From Hyaloperonospora brassicae (taxonomy: Eukaryota > Oomycota > Peronosporomycetes > Peronosporales > Peronosporaceae): 64,000 nucleotides of DNA. Each line of letters begins with the position of its first letter. Positions within the stretch are counted from its first letter, which is position 1. This document shows positions 42,274-52,985 of this stretch, in pieces. Under the pieces are notes generated by a model. That model was not told the origin of the DNA and searched no databases. It worked only from the letters and a program-made list of their open reading frames with translations. Where the stretch lies: the NCBI GenBank assembly GCA_947650285.1, contig CANTFL010000665.1, forward strand, positions 62,001 through 126,000. Reading direction: 5' to 3'. The position numbers and the translations under genes are program-made.

Positions 42274-43433
42274 GCAGAGTGATCATCCTTCCGACAAGAA
42301 GGGCCGAGGACGCCGACCCGACGTTGTTGCGAAGCATTGATACGATTTGCGAAGTATGTTCTGTATCATCGAGGGATCTTCTGCTTCGTTGCACATCTAC
42401 TTGGCATCCGCTAACGTGCCCACAGCAATGACAGTCATGTACGGACTAGGAGATACACCAGTCGACAGCATCATCGTCACACTGGAACAGAAAATTGACA
42501 AGGCCGCGGATAGCAGTGCATGGGCCACAGTGACAGATCGACATCTCAATCAGAGTGGCAACATCATATGATGACCTATGACTAGTGGCCACTGTTCCCG
42601 TACGACGTGCTCGGCGCTCGTTTCCATTAGAGCTGGACAGCGTGCTTGACGTCACGTGCTCATGATCAATATGCGAGGTGGAGCTTGTCATTGCTTCGAT
42701 GACATTCTTTGGATACAATATACAGTGAGGAGCTCTTCTACGCTTTTGGTGACCTTGACGACTTCGACTAGAAAGGGAGTTGCTACCCGTTAGAGCTGAC
42801 TTTAAGCCCCGTGGGTTGATGTAGCTCGTCTTTTTATCGAGATTTGCCGATCGTGAATCAAACAATGAAAAGTCCTACACACATTAGCCTACCGATTTCA
42901 ACACGATGGATAGTGAGTGAGATGACTCTCAATGTTAGCAGCCAGGCACTATTTGATCAAACCCGCTCGTTCCATCTCCTACATCTGCATCTCCATGAGT
43001 TTGCGTCAAAAGATGAGGTTTCGACCATTAACGAGGCGTGCAAGCACAAGTTGCTCGCGCGTCAAGATCAAGGCCAAGATCAAGGCGAATCACGGCAAGG
43101 CGATGCTTTCTTCGATCCCGTTTGCTTTTGGCGTCTTCCGCGACACTCACTCTCTGTTCGATTTGCGTCGTTTTACAGTGACTTCCTCGACATCAACCGA
43201 TTCCGACATCGATAAGTGGACACACATTGCTCTCCACGCCGCAGCGGAAACCCGAGTTGCCTCGTCACATGTATTCTGGTCTCCAGCTGCGAAGCTACAA
43301 AGATGCAGCTACATTTACAAATATCTCTATCTCAGTACTTATTTCACATCGCGCGCCTCAAAAGCGCCCGAGACACCACGAGACCGACCGACCGACTGAC
43401 CGACCGACCACAACATCGACATTGACGTACGCG
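42274..43433. other. Repeat edge and 5' flank of the MFS gene
   Basis: About 1.2 kb holding decayed sequence after the gag relic and then the upstream region of the transporter. Short unrelated frames occur on both strands. A run of CCGAC repeats (43384-43410) lies just before the start codon. Confidence 0.45.
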
Positions 43434-45465
43434 ATGGCAAACAACAAGTACCACTTGCATCGTGCTCTACTGGTGGCCTTTGCCATCGTGCAGTGCTTTC
43501 TAGGCTCAGGTGTTATCTTTGGCTGGTACAAACGACGCGTATTGCATCCCAGGAGTGTGACTTTCGTTCGTGACGTGTGTGTGTGTATGTGTGTGTGGCA
43601 TACGTTGTGCTCGTGTCTGTAACTGATGGCGTCTGCAGGACGTCCCTCGTGCCGATGCTGGAAAAAGAGCGGATCTACAACGAGTTGTGTGGAAAAGCGA
43701 GCGAGACGGGTACGCACGTACTTGGGCACTTGACGCCACCAGCGCAACCGAAAGGGATTCAAAGACGAGGGAGAAGTGGACAATTGTGTGCGTGTCTGTG
43801 TGTGTGTATTTCGTTGCTGTGCAGCAATAGTTTGCAACGAGCAGAGCGATCGTCTGCAGTACGCGTTCACTATGGCAGTGTCCAGCAGCATGTGGTCCAA
43901 TCTGCCGCTTGGTCTCGTCCTTGACAAGTACGTAAAACACAGCTCAGCACGGCATCCAAAGTCCTGTCTGTTGCCACGCTGATACTTCCGCTGTGCTGCT
44001 TGGACGTTGCAGATTCGGACCTCGCGTGACAAAGGCCGTGTCGTTGGTACTGCTAATTGCTGGGGCTTTGCTCGTGGGCAACGCGCACTATAGGTGCGGG
44101 ATCGCCTGCTGACCGTCTTGGTGTCACATCGATCCCGCATAGTGTCTTGACGCGATTGTGCCGTTGATGTGTGTGTGTGTGCTCGTCAGGACGGATGCTG
44201 CTGAACCTGACCTGCTGTTGTATGGTATGATGCTGGTGGGGTTCTCGGGTCCCGGGATCCAGCTCTCTTCGATTCACGTGTCCAATCTGTTTCCCGAAAC
44301 AACAGCAATCGTAGCGTGTTTCATCGTCGGCGGTCTTCAATTTAGCTTCTTCATCTTCACGCTCTTGGACCTCGCGTACATGCGCCTCGGTCTGTCCATG
44401 ACCGCGGTTTTTGCGATATACGCAGGCGTGTTGTTTCTTGCACTGGTCGGCACTCTGATGACAGAGCCGGATACGCCGTTTGACGCTGCCGCCAGTGTCG
44501 AACACGAGGTGCTCTCGCCGATGCGTCCACCGCACGCGATCAAGGAAGACGAGACGGCGCGACTGTTGTCGACACCAGAACTGGACACGTACTGCACACG
44601 GCATCACTTGCCGGCTGACGAGCTCTTTTCCGACGGACATCTGCGCCATCGCTCGTTCCGGACGCAAGTGCTGTCCAAGCCATTCCTGCTCATCGTCTTC
44701 TTCTTCTCCATTCAGTGCTTGTGGTGCAACGTCTTTCTCGGCAGCATCACAGCATTGTTGCGATCGAAGGGGCTGACGGACACCACGATTGACAGTCTGC
44801 TATCAGCGCTGGCCATCGTGTTGCCAGGCAGCGTCGTCTTCATTCCGCTTGTCGGGTACCTCCTCGAAATGTGCGGCTACACGTACTCGTCGTTGATCTG
44901 CACCGCCGCCGCGCTATCGTTTACTGCAATGCTGACCAGCACGTCAACCGAATGGATCGTGGCGGGCTTTGTGACCTACGCGTTCTTCCGGACCGTCCTG
45001 TTCTCGCTGCTGTTTGCGTACGTGGGGCATCGCTTCGGCTTCCAGCACTATGGCGCGCTGTCGGGCACTGCATTCTGCATCGGCGGCGTCGTGGGACTCT
45101 TGCAGACGCCAATTGCAGCGATCGGCGACTTCCAGACCATCGGATATCTCCAGGTGCGTAACGTGACGTGACGTGCTCTCGATGGACGGGCTCAAGCACA
45201 CATTGGCCGCCGCTTTCGCCAGAGGTGGCAAAGACAGCTAACTCGGCAACTAACGTGTGCGCTCTGTGCTGTCGGTGCTTTCCACTCCTTGTGGCGTTTT
45301 CTACTGTAGTTTGGCTCCCTCGTGCTCACACTCGTGACGCCGTACTACGAGCGGCACTTTGAGCAGCACGTTGAGCAGCAACAGCAGTACCTGCAGCAGC
45401 TATCGTCCGCCTCCTATATGAATCACGAGCGGCACGAGACAAAGGGACATGAGGACAGGCGATAG
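43434..45465 (+). CDS. SLC43-like MFS transporter, six exons
   Basis: A membrane transporter of the major facilitator superfamily, closest in pattern to the SLC43 (LAT3/LAT4) neutral amino-acid carriers. The exons I infer are 43434-43525, 43639-43709, 43825-43927, 44013-44093, 44190-45153 and 45310-45465, giving 488 residues. All introns are GT-AG and every join keeps frame. The joins restore family motifs: SGVIFGW then TSLVPMLEKE, LPLGLVLDK then FGPRVTK, and GYLQ then FGSLVLTLVTPYY. About twelve hydrophobic segments are visible, split by a hydrophilic loop near residues 235-290, and the C-terminus is Gln/His-rich and cytosolic. The substrate is inferred from family resemblance only. Confidence 0.88.
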
Positions 45466-46394
45466 GCAGAGCGGCTGTTGATAACGGACCTGACTGAGAC
45501 TGCTGACGACGACCTCGTGGCACAGTCTGTTGCAAGAGTCTCTCCGCGAAGCCAAAGTAGCAACAACAGCAACAGCAGCAGCAGCAGCAGCAGAAGCGAA
45601 ACACTCTCACGCGAGCAACAAACAGTGACGCGCGTGGCGGTTATCCCACGCCGACATGTCGTTTTTTTCTCACGGGCGTCTCGTTCATGTCGCACGCAGA
45701 CCGCACGATCGATTCCCTCGGCGTTGCGTGTGGTTCGGTTAAGTCGATATGAGGTCTCACTCGAGTTGAAAATCGCTGTCGTTTTGCATTAACAGTCAGT
45801 CGGTCAGTCAGTTGGGTAAGCGCTATAGTCGCCGCTCGCCTTCCGGTCGCTTTGCTCGGGGGATGCGCACGAAGTGGCTACATATGGCGCACGTCCCACG
45901 ACGTCAAACAACAACACGACAGAGCGCGTCACAGTGGGTACGACACCCACCCACTTTGCGAGTCCCGCGCGAGAGGGCGCGTTTTGGTGCCCCGCTGGCT
46001 CGTCTCTGTCGCTCAGAGGATGTAAAAACGTCCCGAGAAGGGGTTTGGAGGGCATTCGTTACTCTTTCTTAGGACAGCAGCGACTTTCGCAGATGGTCGG
46101 TCGGACAACCCTTCCCCTGCTCGAGAAACTGATTCCACCCACGGCGAGTGACTGGCAAACCCCATCATCTCGTTTCGCGACCTGCGGATCTTTCACTCGC
46201 TTTCCCGATCACGCGTACGGTATCTACCGTCTCGCTACAAAACACTTTTGCGAGCGCAACTATCGTTATACAGAGTCCTCCGCGTGCATTCGCAACAGGT
46301 ATCGCGGGATCCACTGACCCGCGCCCCCACTCGCATTACGCCATCCGCCGTCCGCAAGACGACCAACCGACCGACTGACTGACTGACTGACTAC
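45466..46394. promoter_or_regulatory. Intergenic, upstream of the ZZ protein
   Basis: About 930 bp between the transporter and the ZZ gene. A CAGCAG-rich run occurs near 45560-45590 and GACTGACT repeats near 46370-46390. No gene was supported. Confidence 0.4.
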
Positions 46395-46419
46395 TTCTCT
46401 CTCTCTCTCTCTCTCTCTG

Positions 46420-46457
<38 letters not shown>

Positions 46458-46465
46458 GCTCGCCC
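46395..46465. repeat. CT microsatellite abutting a start codon
   Basis: About 70 bp of CT repeats, interrupted by GTCTCTCG, run up to 46463. The ATG of the next gene follows at 46466, so the tract is its core promoter or 5' leader. Pyrimidine-rich leaders are common in oomycete genes. Confidence 0.9.
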
Positions 46466-47911
46466 ATGTCGCTCTTCTCGCTGCCCAACGTCCTGCGCCG
46501 GAGCGTCCCGTCCGACGGCAGCGACCACGCGGCGTGCGCCGTCGTGCGGCCGTCCGTCATCAGCACAGAGCACCTCAACGCGCAGCTCGTGGCCGAAGCG
46601 CAGCACGTCGAGCAGCACTTGTTCTTTGGGCCGCAGCTGACGGTCTTTGACGGCGAGCGCCAGCGCGTGATCCACGGCGAGCGCAAGATCCAGAAGACCG
46701 CCAAGCGCTTCTGGCTCGTGTCCGAGCCGCTCTGCATGGAGCGCGACAGCACGACGTCGCTCATTGGCTTCCCCACGTCGCCCGAGCTGCGGGCGAGCGG
46801 CCTCGGCAGCAAAGTGTCGGCCGCCACGCGCTTCATTGGCCAGAAAGTCGCGCAGCTCAAGTTCCCGCCGTCGCACGTGAACGACGACTCGTTCTGCGAC
46901 GGCTGCGGCATGGACCCTATTGTCGGCAACATGTACTCGTGCTCCAAGTGCGTCAACTACCACCTGTGCGAGAGCTGCTACCACTTGGGCATGCACGGCT
47001 TTGAAGAGTCGAAGCTGCTGCTCGACGTGCGCGAGGACTTTGCCTTGCGCAACGTCATGGACGTGTCGCGGAACAAAGTGCCGGAAGCAGTGTTCACGGT
47101 GCTGCTCAAGACCGTGTGCCGCGGCCAAGTGGACAAATTTAACTTTCTCGCCAAGTGGATCACGGCCGTCGTGCTCGACCAGCCGATCCATACGCTTGAG
47201 GTGCGGGGCATTGAGATCCCGCACCTGGACGTCGAGACGCGAGGGATCCTGGTCCAGCTCTTGACGCCTGTGCTGGCTGACCGCACGGACTTGGAAGTGT
47301 GCATGGAATGGTTCTGTCCGGTGCGTCTTTTTGTGCTCGTTTGCCTCGCGTGCGTTGGTGGTGCCGATCGAGACAAGCTTTGCAGTGTTGACGCGTAGGA
47401 CTGACGACTGTGTGGTGTGGTGTATGTGTTTACGACGTGCTTAGGATGCCAACAATATGGAGCTTCCGGGTGTGCAGCGTCGATTGGAGACCATTCGTAT
47501 TTGGGTGGCCACGGACAAGGAGCAGAAGTCGCCGTTTGCTGCAAAGGGGAGTCTCAAGGATGAAGACACCGACTCGGACGTGTCGTCGACAGGCGCTGGC
47601 GGCGACATCATGGGCTCGCCAGGCCCGGCCAGTCCAGTGTCTGAGTCGCCGTACACGACGCCGCCGCCGTCGCCTTTGGGCGCACATTGCGAATCGACGG
47701 GAGCAACGTCAACGACGTCAGAGTCTTCGTCACAGCCCTCTCCCCCGCGTCTCGACGCGCTATCCCTTGCCGACAAGACGGCGGACTACAGTTACGACAA
47801 CGACGAGGACGACGACGACTACATGTCGGACTCGGTCAAGAGCGATATTGAGCCGCGGAAAGTGGACAGTCTCTCTCCATCTTCTGGTCATCGACTGGAA
47901 GGCATTGAGAT

Positions 47912-47915
<4 letters not shown>
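46466..47915 (+). CDS. ZZ-type zinc-finger protein, two exons
   Basis: Exons 46466-47320 and 47445-47915, joined in phase 0 (FCP then DANNMELPG) over a GT-AG intron, give 441 residues. A ZZ zinc finger lies near residues 140-180: FCDGCG, YSCSKC, HLCESCYHLGMHG, with the expected paired Cys and His ligands. ZZ fingers usually bind peptide N-termini or SUMO/ubiquitin-like partners. The N-terminal 130 residues look folded but are unrecognised, as is the helical region after the finger (VPEAVFTVLLKTVCRG, IEIPHLDVETRGILVQLL). The last 120 residues are Ser/Pro-rich and acidic, likely disordered. No other known domain was seen, so the role is open. Confidence 0.85.
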
Positions 47916-47953
<38 letters not shown>

Positions 47954-48286
47954 GAGAAGCCCGAGAACTCGGCGAGCGCGGCGTGACCAGGCGGCCTTAG
48001 CAGCGGTAGACATAGTACGGGTCTCCTTCATTTTGTTATTTTCATTTCGTTTCGCACTCGAACTGTAACAAGAGTTTGCATTATTGTACTTCAGTCGTGT
48101 TTCTCGAGTGCGGTCGGTGGTCACGCAAAGTATATTGAAAAGAGATACTGTCTCGTGCGTTGCCCTCGTGAGCAGACGCCAAGCACGCAGGTGTCACAAC
48201 TCTACACGCAGACCTCTCGCTCGCTCGCATCTTCTACCACATATCTGTTCCCTTTCGTGCTCTTCGTCATGACGCGTGCCATCACC
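47916..48286. other. Convergent intergenic with GAA microsatellite
   Basis: The ZZ gene and USP14 converge here. A run of about eleven GAA triplets (47918-47952) follows the ZZ stop codon directly. No gene was seen in the rest. Confidence 0.7.
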
Positions 48287-50177
48287 CTAGTTCTTGGCAC
48301 GGTAAAAAGCGAGGTACGCCATGTGCCAGTCACCCCCGCCCTTGAGTTTCATTATGTCCTCGGTCTTGCACGGCGAGACATCGTCGTCATCGTAGCAATA
48401 CCAGTCATCTGTCATGGCGCCAAACACGTGATCAACCATGCTGTACACCCTAGCACAGAGAGAGCGACTCGAGCGTACCTCCTTCGTGGCGTACCCATGC
48501 CATGTAATGCCCCGAGTCGGCGGAACGGCCTTTGTGCGTCAGAATCGCGTACAGCTCGTAGTTGCCCTGGCAAACACGAACATTGCAGCAGCCGCGCATG
48601 AGTCAGCGAGCACATACAAAGCAGTGCATTACGACCAGCTTACTTGGAAATTAGCAGGAAGTTCAATGCCGGGCGACTTGGCGCCCATCGAAAGAGCGCA
48701 AGCAGCCTCTAGAGCATCCTTCTCTTCCTGAGACATGTCGTCCATGCCATCATCCTCATCGGCCTCCTTTTTCTCCTCGCCTTCTTCCTCCTTCTGCAAA
48801 CAAGCCATGCCAAACATGAGTCTTCTTTTCAGCAAGCTGCCGGCGCATACGCAAACGTACGTCCTTGAACTCATTCAGCAGCTTCTCGGCATTCCTATCA
48901 CGCGAGATCTTCAAGGTCGCCTTGAGCTCATCGGAGCAGAAATCGTAGACGTCCAAAGTCGTGGGAAAACCGATGGGCTACATCGCATCAGCGTATATCT
49001 GTCAGTAAACACGTGCACTAATCGCTCGCAATACTCACAGCACAGTGTACGCACCCTCAGCATCTTGCACTTGACACCAGTGTGGTCGCGACTCTCGGGC
49101 GTTGTCTTCCAGTAGAAGCGCATAAACTGCACACACAGGTACTTGGGCAAGCGGTTTATCCGCAGTGTTTTCTTCCACACTGCATTGCGACCAAGCACCT
49201 CCGAGTGTTTCTCAATCGTGCCTTCCAGTCCCTGCACCACCACCACACACACACATACACACACACATCCACGCACACTCACATGAGAATCCACATCCAA
49301 CCACACCTTGTTGCTGCACTGCACGTCCACGTACAATCTTAATGCCTTCCGCGAGATGGTTCGTCTCGATCGTGATATTGCACACGAGCTTCAGCGCCTT
49401 CTCCTTCTTTGCAATGACCGCCTCGACGTCACTTTCCGTGCACTCGATTGTCTCATCCATCTCCAGCCCAAACAGCGCGTCGACAACGTTCGACGCCGGG
49501 CCGAGCGACGCGAGTCCTCCTGCGGCACGCGTCAGCGTCTGCTGCAGCGTCGAAAAGAGCGTCGAGAGGAACTCGTCACTGTCTTGTTGCATGTACCCGC
49601 CACTTCGCGGCGCTTGCTGGGCAAACTGCGGGTACGCTCGACGCAGCACCGACACAAACATCGACGGCGTGACGCTCTCGACGCTGCGGTCCAAGTGGCT
49701 ATACATGTCGCGTAACGCCGTCGAGAAGCTCGAGGTCAAGTCGGCCGATGCAGCGCTGGGCTGCGAGGCCAGCGCTTCCCGTAGCTCTGTCACGGGCCGT
49801 AGACACTGCAGCGTCGCGTTCATGTAGCACGTATTGCCCAGGTTCACGAGCCCGGCGGGGTACAGGGTGCCGGTCATGGCTACATCTGCCGTCGTCATGT
49901 CTTCCAGGAAGACAGTGGGCTGTGGTGGTTTGTGGACCACTTCAGCTGAACCCATGAGCATGACCCCCGTCCCGTCTACCAACTTGCCCAGCGTCGAGAG
50001 GTCCACGTCGTCCTTGAGCATGCCTTTCCAGGCCTTCGACATGAGTTTCTGGCGGTCCACGGGCACGGACGTGAGGGCATAGAGCTGCGCCTTGAGCACG
50101 GCCACGGGCGCGGCCTTGTCCACCTCGACGTCCGCGAACAGCTGCTTGCCCCACTTGACACTCACTTTGACCGCCAT
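48287..50177 (-). CDS. USP14: USP14/Ubp6 proteasome-associated deubiquitinase, six exons
   Basis: It removes ubiquitin from substrates at the 26S proteasome. Minus-strand exons in order are 49335-50177, 49055-49231, 48861-48977, 48644-48793, 48479-48566 and 48287-48408. All introns are GT-AG (67-103 bp), and the product is 498 residues, the family's usual length. An N-terminal ubiquitin-like domain (VSVKWGKQLFADVEVD) is followed by the catalytic Cys117 in GLVNLGNTCYMNATLQCL, the His near 449 in RSADSGHYMAW, and the Asp-rich YDDDDVS. Exon joins rebuild conserved stretches such as NEFKD then KEEEGEEKK, and HEG then DDWYCYDDD. The third intron uses GTACGT and could be read through in part, but only splicing restores the frame. 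Confidence 0.95.
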
Positions 50178-50749
50178 GTCGACGTCTTGTCGTGGTACGG
50201 AATTCTATTTTCGAGGACAGAAAGAGATCGCAACGAGGACACGGGATATGGGTCGCGATTTGGGTCCCATCGTCGTGTCTTTTGTGCAATCACGTTTTTC
50301 TGTCTTTTGTGTCCTTGGTGGTGGTTTGTGCGTTTCTGTGTCCTTGGTGGTGGTTTTGTGTGTCTTTTGTGTCTTTCGTGTCATTGTGTGGTGGTTTTGT
50401 GTGTCTTTTGGGTCTTTTCGCGTCTATAGTGTCTTGTGTGTGTTTTGTGTGACTTTTTGTGCTTTTGTGTCTTTTGTAATTCTTGGTGGTTTTGTGTGTC
50501 TACTGTGTCTTTTGTGTGTCGTTTGTGTCTTTTGTGTTTTTTGTGTGTCTTTTGCGTCTTTTTGTGTCTATTGTGTGTTCTGTGCCTTTTTGTGTCTTGT
50601 GTGTGTTTTGCGTGTTTTGTGTGTTTCGGGTGCAAGTGATCTACCAGACCATCCTTCTCATCAATGCACTCATGCACAAGAAGGGTGGCCCGGCTGAATC
50701 ACTGTTGTAGCGTCCAAGAATGATGCCTGCACAATACGGTGCCGTACTG
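50178..50749. repeat. TTTTGTGTC minisatellite, USP14-phosphatase gap
   Basis: Between the USP14 start and the phosphatase stop, 50280-50640 is an imperfect array of TGTGTCTTTTG-like units of about 9-11 bp, strongly strand-biased (G and T on plus). It keeps a long plus-strand frame open purely by repeat composition. It lies upstream of USP14 and may form part of its promoter. Confidence 0.85.
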
Positions 50750-52344
50750 CTATCCAGATCGATACGCGGACGTCGTGAGCTCAACAGTATCCCGCAGACT
50801 CGCGTCGTCTTCTCCGCGATCTTCAAACCACTGCAAGTTCGCGTGGGTGCGGTTTGCCACACTCAGCAGTGCAAAGCCATAGTCGGCCTGACGGTACGCA
50901 GACCACTTTGGCTGCGGATCGTAGTACGTTGGCGCCAGCCCTTCACGATTGCCGGCATCGCCGAGTACAATGTACATTGGTGCGTCTGCTACGACTTGTT
51001 CCTTGTAGACGGGATGACTGCGCTCGTAGGCGTGGACGTGCCCTGCAATCACCACATCCACCTTGTGCCGGTACAGCGTCTCCTCCATGTTCGCTTTCAT
51101 CGTCACGTGCGGCTCCATCCCCTGATGCGCCGTGTTGCTGTTGTACCACGGCCCATGCATGATCACCACGACCCATGGACAGACACTGCGGTCAACGCGC
51201 GCGAGTTCTTGCTGCAGCCATTTGTACTGGAGCGACGTCGGGCGAGAGTCGACATACGGCGTCAACACGATAAAGTGCACGAGGCCGACACGGAACCCGT
51301 AGTACAAGTTGCGACGCTGCAGCCGGTCCGAACGATCGTACGGCATACGGAACCGGGTCTGGTATGCGACAAACTCGCTCGCGTTTGACTGGCAGGGATG
51401 CTCGACTTCGTGGTTGCCAGACGCGACCATCCACGGCATCTGAGCAATCAACGGTTCGACAAGAGCGCCCCATCGATCCCATCGGTTCTGGTCGCTGTCA
51501 GCATACGACAAGTCGCCGGCGCACACGATGGCACTGATCGTTGAGCCGTAGCTAGCGAGGTTGTCGAGCGTCACTTTTGAGTACACGGTTTGGCTGCGCC
51601 AGATACAGCGAGACAAGGTCAGCCAAGCACCCGTCAACACAAACGTCAGCATGTTGCAGCAGCAGCAGCAATGCTACGTACCCGAGGTCGCCAATGATGC
51701 CAAACAGTTGTGGCTTCTCGCTCCCCACTAGAACAGCGGTCCTGAACGAGTACACACGACTCCACGCTCCACTGTCGTCTCCGCATTGGTCTACATGGCA
51801 CACAACCACAAAGGGCACCACGACATCAAACAAAGCTTGACAGCGAAACACAGCTCGACAGCGTCCACTGGGCCACGACAGAGCACTTACAGTAGTATGT
51901 CGTTGCTGGCTCGAGCTTGTCACCCGGGATCGTCACGTGATGGAAATACGGCGACGTGTACGAGCAAAAGTCGTACTGCTCCCCGCGTCCGTCCGCCTGT
52001 TGCACCATCGACAGGTCGTCACGCGATCGGCCAAAGCGCACGCGGGACGTCAACGTCTCGTGCGTTGTGGCCCACGAGACGGTCATCCCCAATCGCGTCT
52101 CTTGTCGTGCAGACGCAGACGTTTGGACAGTCGCGTCGCGCGTCTTCACATTCACTTCACTGGCAAACGCGACGTGAAGCTGAGACGGTCGAGTCGACGG
52201 CCGTAGAAAGGCCGTGAAGCTCGTGACGCGGCCATCGTAGACCGACGCGTCGAGCGCATTGTTGTGGCTGAGGACGGGGACGGCCGACGACGCGAGGAGC
52301 AGCAGCAGCGGTAGCAGTCGCACAGAGACGTCAATGGTCGCCAT
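50750..52344 (-). CDS. Purple acid phosphatase, secreted, three exons
   Basis: A metallophosphoesterase that releases phosphate from organic esters. Exons on the minus strand are 51891-52344, 51682-51790 and 50750-51593, giving 468 residues. The introns (100 and 88 bp) are GT-AG, and the joins rebuild TTYYYQCGDDSGAWS and IIGDLGQTVYS. A signal peptide covers about 26 residues (LLPLLLLLASSAVPVLS). All five metal-binding blocks are present: GDLG, GDLSYAD, GNHE, HGPW and GHVHAYER. A fibronectin-like N-terminal domain precedes the catalytic part, as in plant-type enzymes. The protein should act outside the cell or in the secretory pathway. Confidence 0.95.
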
Positions 52345-52985
52345 GATCGGATCTTTGGCAGTCGGTCGGGTCCGCTCGGGCTCTTCTGGCCCGTTTGGTG
52401 TACGTAGTGGTGGCGCAAGTGTGACGCCACTAGATGCACGGACGAATCGTCGCGCTGGTCGTGGCTACTGCCACAAGCTCCTTGTCCACTGCTTCAAGTG
52501 GCTTCGTGTCGTGCCGAGATACCGAGAGCGATACCGGTAGGGAGAGAGCGAAAGTGGGCGGAAATAAAGAACAAGTGACGGAACATAGACAGGCCGACAG
52601 ACAGGCCGACAGACAGGCCGACAGACGAGGAGAGTGTCACAACGCGAGAGCAGTCGGGACAGACCATATTCATTTCCACGCACGTTCTTTTCCTCTTCTT
52701 TTTCGTTTTTTTTCTTCTCCTCTTCTTCTTCTTCTCTTCTATTTCTGTTTCGAACGTCAATCTCGTCGGCCGACAGTCTCCTACAAACACACGGTGTCCC
52801 GTTCCCGTAGCGTCGACGTTCGCCTCGTCTGATTCCGTGTGTTCAGTGTCGAACCAGTGACGTGTGCTACTGCACCATACGCTTACGTTGCCAATCACGT
52901 CCCCTGTCCGTCTTAAGTGCGCCCGCGACGGCCAGGTCAGCAGCAGTCCACGATCGCCGCCCTTCCGCCCCTCCGCGGCCGCTCC
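52345..52985. promoter_or_regulatory. Divergent promoter, with 12-bp tandem repeat
   Basis: The phosphatase (minus) and the channel gene (plus) diverge across 641 bp. A 12-bp unit (AGACAGGCCGAC) repeats three times plus a partial copy at 52587-52626, followed by a long CT-rich run near 52680-52745. The channel frame is open from 52917 without an ATG until 52986. Confidence 0.6.

Noticed and set aside
46391..47224. 277-codon minus-strand ORF opposite the ZZ gene
   Set aside because: It ends in Glu/Arg repeats that are the CT microsatellite in reverse. The plus strand has the conserved ZZ finger.
50092..50697. 201-codon plus-strand ORF rich in Val, Cys and Phe between USP14 and the phosphatase
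   Set aside because: It is created by the TTTTGTGTC minisatellite, has no domain, and overlaps the USP14 start on the opposite strand.
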